Part shown: piece after piece, positions 31,090 to 41,960 of the stretch | Layout of the letters: the number at the start of each line of letters is the position of its first letter | How positions within the stretch are numbered: the stretch's first letter is position 1 | Source of the DNA: Primulina eburnea | Taxonomy: Eukaryota; Streptophyta; Magnoliopsida; Lamiales; Gesneriaceae | NCBI RefSeq assembly: GCF_022965805.1 | Contig: NW_027331414.1 | Location: forward strand, 36,001 to 100,000 | Direction of reading: 5' to 3' | Length of the DNA: 64,000 nucleotides | Position numbers and translations under genes: made by a program | Notes under the pieces: model-generated | The model's input: the letters and a program-made list of their open reading frames with translations, nothing else | What the model was told of the DNA's origin: nothing | Database searches by the model: none

Positions 31090-31426
31090 GTCTCGGTATA
31101 TTTTGTTATGTAATATTTATTCGAGCACTAATATGTAAAATGGTATGACGTTGAACTAATCAGGGATGATATGCGTTTTGGTTAAAGACAAATATTAACA
31201 ATATAAATATTTATATGAATTTAGTAAACATGTTAATTTCAGTGTCTCAGCTAATAATTATACGTATTATATTTTTATACTATATAATATTGAATATCTT
31301 TTGAAACGAACTGTCTGGGCCCACGTTGACATTAAATTTTAAAATTTCATTCTCCGCTGCAGAGTTAAAACAGTAATTAAATAAAATAATATATGATAAT
31401 TATTGTTGAGAATCAAGGGACCCACA
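29127..31426 (+). repeat. 5' LTR of element D, right piece
   Basis: Resumes GTATGGAAGAAAGCC exactly where the left piece stopped and ends GGGACCCACA. It aligns along its whole length with 38105-40375. Short frames inside (around 30618-31044) are broken in the partner LTR and are not genes. An AT microsatellite at 31057-31084 is much shorter in the 3' LTR. Confidence 0.92.
29381..29388 (+). promoter_or_regulatory. Probable TATA box of LTR D
   Basis: TATATAAG in a conserved context (GATTGCAACTATATAAGAAGA); the equivalent in the 3' LTR is at 38356-38363. Confidence 0.6.
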
Positions 31427-31431
31427 CTTAG

Positions 31432-31443
31432 TGGTATCAGAGC
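31432..31443 (+). other. Primer binding site of element D
   Basis: TGGTATCAGAGC, five bases after the 5' LTR. Confidence 0.92.
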
Positions 31444-31630
31444 AAATAACTGGGAAATTGCTCAAAGTGTCGAAGTATAGGTGGAAATGCTTCCATAAGC
31501 TTATGGTCTCACGAGAGTTACGTGAAAATTAATTAATTGCCTATATGCTCCTATATATTTTATGTTTGTAGATTTATATAGTACATTGATAATATTTCTT
31601 ATGTATATATTTATTTATTGGCCTTTATAG

Positions 31631-32347
31631 ATGGCTACAAGAGGACGAGGAAGTGGACGCGGTCGTGGTCGTCCTAGGATATATAGAAACTCCTATGACA
31701 TAATAAAATCCAGTGGAGCAGTTTGTTGATCAATTTGTACAAATCACGATGGATGAGATTGTTTCAAGATTCCGAAAATTACGTCCCACAAGATTCTTTG
31801 GTACTGAGGATGCTGAAAAATCTGAATCATGGCTTAAAGATATTGAGTACCTGTTCAGTTTAATGGAATATACTGATAATCAAAAGTATAAGCTTGCATT
31901 ATACCAACTGAAGGATCGTGCGAAAGATTTGTGCGAAGCCGCCAAGATGGGACTTGATGAACAAGGAATCGAGGTAAGTTGGACTGTCTTCAAAACTCAA
32001 TTCACTAAACAATTTTCTCCACCATATTTCTATACCGAAAAAGAGAATGAGTTCAACAGCCTACGACAATGGAATATTTCTGTAGCTGAATATGCCTCTA
32101 CTTTTATGGCAATGCTAAAATACGCACCACATGTAGCAGCAAACCCAAAAGCAAAATATAATCATTTCGTGAATGGACTAAACAACAACATTTATACTTA
32201 TGTCTTGTCGGGACTACCTACTGGATTTGTGGAGGCAGTCGAAAGAGCAAAAAATGCAGAAGCTGGACTTAAGAGGGTAAGCGCTTCGTTTGTTACTACC
32301 GGTAACAGATTAACCACCCAACAAAATTTGAAAGCTAAAGGAAAGAT
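31631..32347 (+). pseudogene. Element D gag, N-terminal part
   Basis: An ATG at 31631 opens an Arg/Gly-rich start (MATRGRGSGRGRGRPR), but the gag core lies in another frame that is open from 31713 (no ATG), so an indel separates them. The core has ESWLKDIEYLFSLMEYTD, FKTQFTKQFSPPYFYTEKENEFNSLRQW and YNHFVNGLNNNIYTYV, the retrotransposon gag fold. The frame is cut at 32347 by the CACTA insertion. Confidence 0.85.
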
Positions 32348-32379
32348 CACTACAAGAAATATGGCTTTCAACAACACAT

Positions 32380-33160
32380 CAAAGACAACGGTTTTTACAA
32401 AAAACCGTTGTGGTATGTCATTTAACAACGGTTTCTCCTGAAACCGTTGTCGTAGGCTTAAAAAACCCGCTAAAAGACAACGGTTTCTTAAAAACCGTTG
32501 TCGTTGATATGTCTACGACAACGGTTTTTAAAAACCGTTGTCTATGACCGTGTTTTTTATGGTCTACCACAACGGTTTTTAAAAACCGTTGTCGTAGCCC
32601 ACAAAAAAACACGCTCAACGACAACGGTTTTTAAACCCGTTGTCGTTGTGCGTGTTTTTTCTTAGCTACGACAACGGTTTTTAAAAACCGTTGTCGTTGA
32701 GCGTGTTTTTTTTGGGCTACGACAACGGTTTTTAGAAACCGTTGTCTTTGAGTTTTTTTTTTTGGGATAAAACAAAATTTAGCGACGGTTTTTATTCAAA
32801 TTCCGTCGCCGATCTACATTTGGCGACGCTTTTATATAACCCGTCGCTAATGTATCGTGTTTTAAAGAAAACAAGAAGACAAATCCATATTTAGCGACGG
32901 CATTTATATATCCGTCGCTAAATATTGCGACATGTTTAAATAAAACCGTCGCCGATCTAAATTTCGTGACGGGTTTATCAAAACCGTTGTCTATTAGCGT
33001 GTTTTCTTGGTCTACGACAACGGTTTTTAAAAACCGTTGTCTATTAGCGTGTTTTTTTTTGGCCTACGACAACGGTTTTTCATAACTGTTGTCTATTAGC
33101 TTGTTTTTTTTGGGCAACGACAACGGTTTTTAAAAACCGTTGTCGTAGAATTTTTTTAAA
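32380..33160. repeat. CAACGG...CCGTTG palindrome series inside the CACTA element
   Basis: At least five perfect palindromes with the core CAACGGTTTTT followed by its complement (near 32517, 32570, 32670, 33017 and 33120) plus several imperfect ones, separated by GCGTGTTTTTT-type spacers. Confidence 0.9.
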
Positions 33161-33595
33161 ATAATTTGTAGTATTTGCGTGTATTTTTTAACAACGGACA
33201 AGGGTTTTAGAAAACACAACGTTAATTAGCGATGGTTTTAGAAAACACAACCGTCGCTATTAGCGACTGTTTAGCCGAACCCGTTGCAAAATTCAAAAAT
33301 TCAATCCCGCCTAAATGTCCCTCATTTCTAGCGACGGTTATGAAAATACCCGTCGCAAAATAGCGACGGTTTATAAAAAGCCGTCGCACATTAGCGACAG
33401 TTTAGCACACACCAGTCGCAAATTAGCGACGTATACAATATAATGTCGCTGTATTTAGCAACGGTTTAACAAATACCCGTCGCCAATTAGCGACATATAC
33501 AATATACCGTCGCTATATTTAGCGACGGTTTAGCAAATACCTGTCGCAAATTTCAAAAATTCGATCCCGCCTATTTCTCCCTCCATTTTTTTCCA

Positions 33596-33860
33596 CTACT
33601 CTCTATAAATACATACAAATTCACTCTATTTTCTTCCACTTCACTTCCCCAAACTTAAATTTTTCTCATTTACACCTTCATAACACTTAAAATTTTTATT
33701 TCTTACACAATTTTATCACTCCACAACACTTAAAATTTTTATATCTTACACGATTTTTTTACCATTTCAAAACAATTAAAATTTTATCTTTCACACGATT
33801 TTATCACTTCACGACACTTAAAGTTTTTATCTCTTACAAGATTGTATCAATTTACAACAC
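33596..33860 (+). repeat. TATA-like motif and 55-60 bp tandem repeats in the centre of the CACTA element
   Basis: CTCTATAAATACATAC (33600-33615) is promoter-like. From about 33670 there are four imperfect units containing ACACTTAAAATTTTTAT and CACGATTTTATCA. No ORF follows. Confidence 0.6.
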
Positions 33861-34209
33861 AGATTAATAAAATTCTTAAAATTTTTTTTTATTTTACCTA
33901 AAATATTAGCGACGGACCTGTAAACTGTCGCAATATAGCGACGGTATTTCCACATAACAACACTGTCGCTACATTTAGCGACGGCTTTTTATGATTTCCG
34001 TCGCAACTGTAATTTGCGACGGTTTTTACAACCGTCGCAAAATATTAGCGACGGTTTCTGAACACCGTCGCAAAGTGCACCTACGACAACGGATTTCTTT
34101 TGCGACGGTTTTCAATGCCGTCGCAAATTTTAATAGCATTTTTCGTTGTCTTTGGTAGAAAATACAACGGTTTTACACCGTTGTGTCGTAGGGCGTTTTT
34201 GTTGTAGTG

Positions 34210-34646
34210 GATGTTCAAGAAATCTGGATCAGTTTCTTCTAATTCTAGTGGTTATCGTCAAACAGGGTGAATCTCAAATAACAACTTATTCTGGTCCCTA
34301 TTGTAACCGTTGTGGAGGCAGGCATTTTAGTGAACAATGTGTTGGGGTTTATGGCTCTTGTCGGGAATGTGGTCAGGAAGGTCATTATGCAAGGGTTTTC
34401 CCATCCAAGAAAAATATTTCACAACCATTCCAAGGAGGATTTCGTGGAGGATCTAGTACCGGAAGAGGTACAGCATCTGCCAAATCCTTGAAGCAGTCAT
34501 ATGCACCACCGCAACAAACCTCGGGAAGTCGTAATTTCTCAAGCCAACCCCAGGCCCGTGTTTTTGCACTTACTGAAGACCAAGCTCAGGAGGCTCCAGG
34601 AAGTGTCATAGCAGGTAATTGCTTTGTCTCTGGTTATCCTGCATGA
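34210..34646 (+). pseudogene. Element D gag C-terminus with zinc knuckle
   Basis: Directly after the GAT duplication the sequence again encodes gag linker; dropping the transposon and one GAT keeps the interrupted frame open across the joint. A TGA follows near 34270, then in another frame a CCHC-like CRECGQEGHYARVF in which the last Cys is Phe. The boundary motif ALTEDQAQEAPGSVIAGNCF leads to the protease. A TGA at 34645-34647 ends the frame. Confidence 0.85.
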
Positions 34647-36977
34647 GTATTATTTGACATTGATGCATCCCATTCATTCATTTCTGAATCATTCAGTACA
34701 TCACATTCTTTGATTCCTGTTTTACTACCTACATCAATTTCGGTTGCTATTCCGATGGGCAAGATCATCATGTCTACTCAAATGATACTGGATTGTGTGT
34801 TGAATTGTGAAGATAATGAACTACATTTGAACCTTATTATTCTACCGATGCATGATTTTGATTGTATAGTAGGTATGGATACAATGACAATATATCGTGC
34901 AACCATTGACTGTTTTCATGGAATAGTCCGTTTTCGTCCTAACTTTGGGACAAAATGGAATTTCTATGACAAGGGCTCACGTGCCAAAATTCCCCTAATA
35001 TCGTCCTTGGAAATGTCACATTTATTATCCCAATGGAACGAAGGATACCTTGTGTATACTGTCGACACCCAGAAAGTAGAATCAACATTGTCTGAAATCC
35101 CAGTGGTGAATGAATTTCAAGATATTTTTCCCGACGAAATACCCGAATTTCCTCCAACAAGGGAAATAGAATTCTCGATATAATTAAATTCTGGGACAAC
35201 TCCTATTTCTAATACCGAATGGCCCCTTTAGAATTAAAGGAGTTGAAGGAACAGTTGCAAGAATTACTGAATAAAGGCTACATTAGACCCAATGTATCAC
35301 CATGGGGAGCCCCGGTGTTGTTCGTACGCAAGAAAGATGGTTCAATGCGGTTGTGCATTGATTATCGACAACTGAACCAAGCTACTATAAAGAACAAGTA
35401 CCAATTTGCGTTCCGGTTATCATCAATTGCGAGTACGAAACGAAGATATACCAAAGACAGCATTCCGGATAAGATACGGTCATTTTGAATTCCTGGTAAT
35501 GCCATTTTGTGTGACAAATTCTCCAGCAGTATTTATGGATCTAATGAATCGCATATTCAAGGAATTTCTTGACCAATTTGTTATCGTTTTTATTGATGAT
35601 ATTTTAGTATATTCAAAATCTGAAGAGGAACACGCTGAACACTTGAGAATTGTCCTACAAATACTTCGCAAAGAACAACTTTATGCTAAATTGTCAAAAT
35701 GTGAGTTTTGGCTAGATCGTGTGGTGTTCTTAGGTCATGTCATATCACGGTTTGGCATCTCAGTTGATCCAAGCAAAGTAAAAGCAATGATTAATTGGTC
35801 TAGACCAACAAACGTTCCTGAAATTCGAAGTTTCATGGGCTTAGCTGGTTATTACCGTCGATTCATCGAAGGATTTTTAAAAATCGCTAAACCGATTACC
35901 CGCCTAACACAGAAAAATGTGAAATTCATTTGGTCTGATGAATGTGAATCAAGTTTTCTTGAGTTGAAAAAGAGATTGACCACTGCACCAGTTCTTACTC
36001 TTCCATCTGGTTCGGGTGGTTTCACTGTTTGCACGGATGCATCATTAAAGGGCTTAGGTTGTGTTTTGATGCAACACGGAAAAGTGATTGCCTACGCTTC
36101 TCGGCAGCTAAAACCCCACGAGAGCAAGTATCAAGTTCATGATCTAGAATTAGCTGCCATTGTGTTTGCCTTAAAAATTTGGCGTCACTATTTATATGGA
36201 GAAAATTTTGTGATCCTATCCGACCATAAAAGCCTGGAGTATTTATTCTCTCAGTCGGACCTGAATATGAGACAACGCAGATGGATGGACCTTCTTAAAG
36301 ATTATGATTGTGAGATTCAGTATCATCCTGGAAAAGTGAACGTCACAGCTGATGCACTCAGTCGAAATGTCCAAGATGTCATTATGACTTCAGTCCGAAT
36401 TTCAAAACTGCATGAAGATACTTATACATCGGGATGGAATATCATTATTAATGATGAGCACGTCAATGTTGTTGCGGTACAGATTGAGCCCGAATTAATT
36501 TCTCGGATTAATGAGGCACAAAAGACTGATGCACAAATTCTGAAATCCAGACAGTTGGTCCTCAATGGCCACAAATCAGGATTTGAAATAGTTGCCGATG
36601 ATTCCCTACGATTAAATGGTCGTCTAGTTGTTCTTGAAAAATCAGGTTTGCGACTAGAACTTTTAGAGGAGGCCCATTGCAGCCGTTACAGTATCCATCC
36701 AGGAGGAAAGAAAATGTATGCATGTTTGAAACTCCAGTTTTGGTGGAAAAGAATGAAGAAAGACATATCTGAATTCGTGTCTAGATGTCTCACATGTCAA
36801 CAAGTCAAAGCTGAGAGGAAGAAACCCGGAGGACTCCTTCGAAGTCTCGAAATTCCGAAATGGAATTGGGAGCATATTGCAATGGATTTTGTTACTCATT
36901 TACCTCGTTCTTCAAGAGGATGTGATTCTATCAAAATCTGCACATTTTATTCCATACGAAAGGACATAAACTTATAG
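34647..36977 (+). pseudogene. Element D protease, reverse transcriptase, RNase H, integrase start
   Basis: The protease site reads DIDASHSFIS (DTGA lost). The HDFDCIVGMD motif is present. A TAA at 35181-35183 separates protease from RT. RT is open 35219-35400, then a deletion removes part of the fingers/palm before SGYHQLRV. The rest (to 36977) has [20 protein letters not shown], RNase [13 protein letters not shown] and [14 protein letters not shown], and the integrase zinc finger HPGGKKM...[10 protein letters not shown] plus MDFVTHLP. A further small deletion near 36930-36945 shifts the frame in the integrase core. Confidence 0.9.
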
Positions 36978-37898
36978 CAAAATGGCTCGTCTCTATATTG
37001 ACAATATAATGAGACTTCATGGAATTCTTGTCACCATTGTTTCTGATAGAGAACCCAGATTTACTTCGAAATTTTGGGGAAGTTTTCAAGAAGCATTAGG
37101 TTCAAGATTGGCTATGAGTACTGCATATCACCCACAAACTGACGGCCAGTCTTAACGAACTATTCAAACTCTGGAAGATATGCTTCGCACTGTTATTATG
37201 GATTTTCATGTTGGATGGCAAGATGCTTTATCACTTGTAGAATTCTCATACAATAAAGTTTCCAACGTAGTATTGGAATGGCATCATTTGAAGCCTTATA
37301 TGGAAAAAAATGTAGATCACCACTATTTTGGGATGAGATAGGTGAAAAGCAACTGACTGGGCCAGAACTGATACAGGAAATGAATGATAAAATCCATTTG
37401 ATCAGAAAACGAATAAAATCTGCTCAAGACCGACAAGCGAGTTATGCAGATCGACGACGAAGGCTGCTTGAATTCAATAAATGAGATCGGGTATTCCTAA
37501 AAATTTCACCATTCAGAGGAAAGGTTCGATTCGGCATGAAAGGAAAATTATCACCGCGCTACATTGGTCCATACGAAATTCTAGAACGTGTGGGAAGTTT
37601 GGCATATCGGTTGGCATTACCACCAGCATTATCAAGAATTCATAATGTGTTTCATGTTTCCATGCTACGAAAGTATGAACCAGATCCAAATCATGTTCTG
37701 CCGCCAGATGAAGTTGAGTTAGACCCAACTCTAGCATATGTCGAGCAACCAATTTGTATTTTGGATCAGAAAGAAAAAAATTTGCGTAACAAAACAATTC
37801 CCCTAGTACGTGTTCAATGGTCACGTCATGGATTTGGAGAGTCTACTTGGGAATTAGAGAGTAGAATGCGCCAGTTATATCCTCAGTTGTTCAATTAG
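36978..37898 (+). pseudogene. Element D integrase end and chromodomain
   Basis: The core continues with SDREPRFTSKFW, but at DGQS the codon of the catalytic Glu is TAA. A frame change follows near 37260, then FEALYGKKCRSPLFWDEIG, a TGA at 37482-37484, and finally an open tail (37536-37898) with YIGPYEILERVG, FHVSMLRKYEPDP and chromodomain core VQWSRHGFGESTWELE. The chromodomain would guide integration into heterochromatin. Confidence 0.9.
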
Positions 37899-37975
37899 GT
37901 ATGAATTTTATTGTTATTTGTTGCAAATACATGGTCATAACATTATTACCATTTCGATTTCGGGACGAAATCTAT

Positions 37976-37991
37976 TTAAAGGGAGGATGAG
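37976..37991 (+). other. Polypurine tract of element D
   Basis: AAAGGGAGGATGAG precedes LTR start TGTAAGGCC. Confidence 0.75.
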
Positions 37992-40375
37992 TGTAAGGCC
38001 TTGAAATTTATTGTCACATCAATTAGAATAAAATATCCAAAACTAAGTTAAGAATGTAAAATAATTATATGTATATATATTTTTCATATTAAAATATACA
38101 TGTATGGAAGAAAGCCAAGCACGTAGCCACTATACATATATGTATTATAAAATAAAGATAACATTTAAATTAAATGATAAGATAAGGGTAAAAATAATAT
38201 AATATAACTATACTAATATATTATTCCAAGAAGTGAAATAGTGAAAACAAATTTCACTTAAGTAATTGCTAGAATGCAACTTGCTTCCAAAATGATTAGT
38301 TTTGTTTGCATCCTTGAAAATTCGTATCGAAGGAAATAAACAAGGAGATTGCAACTATATAAGAAGATGTTTTCAAGTAAATTTTGTATTGAAGAACTGA
38401 ACTTTTAAAACTTTAATAATAAGCCAACAATAATAATACACTGAAGAAATTCTCCAGCATCACTTGGAGGTCTCGGGAAAGGTAAGAAAGGTTTCATAAA
38501 TTACTTTTATTTTCCTACCATAAATATATATGATAATGTGCCAACTATTGAAATTTAGTACACATACACATATATATAAGCTGTTAAATGTATGTGTAGA
38601 AATACTAAGTATTTAGCAATTGAATCACTTTTTTTCCAACCTTTATGTTTGAAATCATTAGTGTATGTTCGTGTACTAAATGTTGAATATTTATATAACT
38701 TACTAGTTTATGTAAGAGCCAATCCAATTACATGTTTTGCTTAGAATGTCACTGTACAAGAATTTAAGAAATTATTTAAGAATGGGTGTTCATACCTTAC
38801 TGTTATTTTGGACTTTTGATGATATTGGAATTACAAGTCATGAATCTTGAGTTGAGAATGAATAATAATAATAATCAGGAACATTTATAATTTTATGTGA
38901 TTTAATAAATTGAGTTTCATGACTATTTTGCAAGACTATAACATTATATAATATATACAATTTGGAATTATGAATTACGAAAATTTACTGAATCTCAATT
39001 TTAATTAGATTAATTAAAATATTTATTGTTGAAGTTGTTTGAATGAAATTGTATCAGATTATATTTAACGTGTCTAGTGTTAGCCAAGTAAATGGAGTTA
39101 AAATTTATCTATTCTTTTCTATATAATAGATCAAGGATTTTACGGAGCTAAATTCCACTCGTTGAAATAAATTCATAATAAGGTATGTTATTACAGGGTA
39201 ACATGCAACAGGTATTTGTAAAGTTTGATATTTGTTGAACGTGAATTACATGACATTAAATTGTTTACATGGATTATTTGTGACATTACACAACATCGAT
39301 GCACTAAAACAAAAATATTTTACACACACTTATTTTCTATATATGTAGCACTGATGCATGACATGACATTGCATTGCATATTGTGCCTCGATTCCAGTTT
39401 TTACTTCCTTCGACATGGTGTTTGGATTCGAGGAGATTGTTTGGATGGTACAGAGCTGTGACTAGCCCGAGAGATGTTGTAGGCCGATAAGGCGCAGTAC
39501 GTCCGTAGTCCTGGGCGAGCTGACCGGCACACGGTAGTAGACTGGGGGAGGAGTGGTCGCTACGGTAGTGTAGCCGAGCCTTGCCTGTTGATTGAGCTGT
39601 TATCCGCTGCATTTACTGATTCTGCAGCTTCCGCTATACTGATTTCCCGTGCATGTGTATATACCCTGATCATGCATTGCATACATGTATCATTCGTTAC
39701 AATTCATGTTGTTTTTATTTCGGTATTTTCATACTGGGCAATTGCTTACCTCGGGGAGATTATCTTCTGTGCGTGGTTGATAATCAGGGCAACATGGCAT
39801 CCATCGTACTTCTGAGTGAGGAGCCGTATGAGGAAAGCACTTATACTATCATGTTCATAGATGGAGCATTAGCACTAGTAGAGGATATCTTTTACGATTG
39901 CCCTGGGTTGATGTTAGTGATGGGGACAGACCCCATTTTATCATACTTCTCATTAAGGGTGACTTGGTCAGTATACGTGCCGATTCAGATGCTGTGAGGG
40001 AGGGGCTAAAATAAAGATGCACAAATATATATATAATTAGGCTCGGTATATTTTTTTATGTAATATTTATTCGAGCACTAATATGTAAAATGGTATGACG
40101 TTGAACTAATCAGGGATGATATGCGTTTTGGTTAAAGACAAATATTAACAATATAAATATTTATATGAATTTAGTAAACATGTTAATTTCAGTGTCTCAG
40201 CTAATAATTATACGTATTATATTTTTATACTATATAATATTAAATATCTTTTGAAACGAACTGTCTGGGCCCACGTTGACATTAAATTTTAAAATTTCAT
40301 TCTCCGCTGCAGAGTTAAAACGGTAATTAAATAAAATAATATATGATAATTACTGTTGAGAATCGGGGACCCACA
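37992..40375 (+). repeat. 3' LTR of element D (uninterrupted)
   Basis: 2384 bp, TGTAAGGCCTTG...GGGGACCCACA. Serves as the reference for the empty insertion site of copia element C (near 38094-38104). TATA at 38356-38363. Confidence 0.93.
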
Positions 40376-41960
40376 TATCCTTTTATTTCTGCATTGATCT
40401 TGTCGTAGTAAGTATTTTGATGTGTATGGTGCGTAAAAATTCATTTGTGTTATGCAAAGTTTGAGTGAAAAATGTTTGAAACAATTGTGAATCAGTTTTT
40501 GGATCTCAAAAACCGAATCTGCTGTCATTTTGAATCCTGCGAATTTTCGGTTGGTTTTCTGGAAAAAAATTTCAAAATATAAAGAATTTTCGATATCTTC
40601 GATTTGACAGTAAATTCGTAATTTTTTTATATGAAACGAGTGAGTTATGATCATTTATGTGTGACTGCTCAAACTGTGATGTTTTAAAATATGTTCTTCA
40701 TGTTTCTTAAGTTTATTTGATTGCAGGTTTCGTTGGGGATCGCCGAGTGGTAATTGTTGCGTGTAGGTTTTTCGAGAGTGGTGATCCTATGACATTTGGT
40801 GTGTAGCTTTGGTAGGGTGTGAGTGCATTAGAAGTCGTAGGGAAAATTTTTGTGCAGATTTTTTCGTTAGTTCGCACAGGGTTAGCACCGCAGTGCTAGT
40901 TATGGAGCGCCGGAGCGCCTAAGGTTTGCACTTGTTGGCTCCGTAGCGCTGGTTTGGGAGTGCCGCAACGCCTAGTCTTCGCATGTGTAGCGCCACGTCG
41001 GTGGTTGGTTGCGCTTGACAAAGCACTCGAATGCTACCTTGCAGGTTCCTAGGTGCTGGTCCGGGATTTCTAGGAGCCTTAGGTTAGAGGTTTATTGCTT
41101 CGTTTGGGTATTATTGCGTCTATGTCCAAGCTTGGGGAAGGTTAGATTAGACGTTACAAAATTTGAATAAGAAACGTTGAACTATGGTATAAGCGAGTTC
41201 CGTGTCTTCCATTGCTAGGGAAATGTTCATTCTCCATATCAGGATTTGTTTCGAGGTTCGATGTTATGGTTTAGTATGATGTTTAATATGATAAAGTCCC
41301 GAGTGGTCTAGAAAGTCATAAGTTATTTGATTACTTCGGTGGTGAGTTTGATTGGTATGGTTAAGTCATGGAATTCAAGTGCTTGAATAACGTATTAGTA
41401 TGTATGTACAGCAGTAGCCCAAGCGAGATCCAACGAAGCCCCCAACGCTATGTAAGTATGTTCAACGTGCAAAAAGAAAATGTTTTATGTTTTTGAGGTA
41501 TGTGATTTGTCTTGTGACCAATTATGAAAGGGTTTGAAGCCGGAGAACGTGTCCGGGGACCTATCCACCTCGGTAAAGCATGACCAAATTATGATCAGGA
41601 TTGGAAAGCGGTAAAGCATGACCAGGGACCAATCCACCCAGTAAAGCATGATCGAGAATCTTATGTATGTGGCAGTGGACATCTCTGCCATCCCAGTATT
41701 GGGATTTAGTCTGATCCGGAGCATTATGTATGTGTCACTTTCTTTGAAACATATATCTACGCAAAATGATGATGATTATGTATGTTTAAGTGCACGTTTA
41801 TGAAAGTTTATGAAATGATGGTACGTCTATGCTTATGTAATTATATTCAGAGTTTAAGTATGTATTGTGCTATTTTAAAACGCATGTGACTTTATTATGT
41901 ATTACTTATTATTATCAGTTTATACATGTTGAGTCCTTAGACTCACTGTATGGTCCAGAA
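40376..41960 (+). mobile_element. Old gypsy-type LTR, part 2 (continues from 17674)
   Basis: Non-coding. It contains a GCGC-rich block (40886-41050, e.g. GGAGCGCCGGAGCGCCTAAG), a GGTAAAGCATGACC repeat (41573-41655), and a GTTGAGTCCTTAGACTCACT motif near 41930. That motif recurs at 43862-43882, so this LTR and the following block are related. Boundaries are approximate. Confidence 0.5.
41573..41655 (+). repeat. GGTAAAGCATGACC short repeats
   Basis: Three copies of GTAAAGCATGA(C/T)C with intervening GGGACC(T/A)ATCCACC. Confidence 0.75.

Larger units (their letters stand above)
32348..34209. mobile_element. Non-autonomous CACTA (En/Spm) transposon made of palindromic repeats
   Basis: 1862 bp with termini CACTACAAGAAAT and TTTTTGTTGTAGTG (inverted match starting CACTACAA) and a 3-bp target duplication GAT (32345-32347 and 34210-34212), all diagnostic of the CACTA superfamily. 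There is no transposase. The interior is a dense series of inverted repeats of two types, CAACGG/CCGTTG (about 32390-33160) and GCGACGG/CCGTCGC (about 32780-33550 and 33905-34125), separated by a 55-60 bp tandem repeat block. Confidence 0.92.
17675..40375 (+). mobile_element. Element D: inactive Ty3/gypsy chromovirus carrying two nested insertions
   Basis: LTRs at 17675-31426 (split) and 37992-40375, primer site at 31432, broken gag-pol in between. Removing copia element C (17785-29126) leaves a 5' LTR of about 2410 bp, close to the 2384-bp 3' LTR. Flanking 5-mers TATTT and TATCC agree only partly, so the target duplication has decayed or is not preserved. Confidence 0.9.

Noticed and set aside
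32380..34130. CRISPR-like regular repeats
   Set aside because: The units are palindromes with variable short AT spacers inside a CACTA element of a plant genome; no unique spacers and no cas genes.
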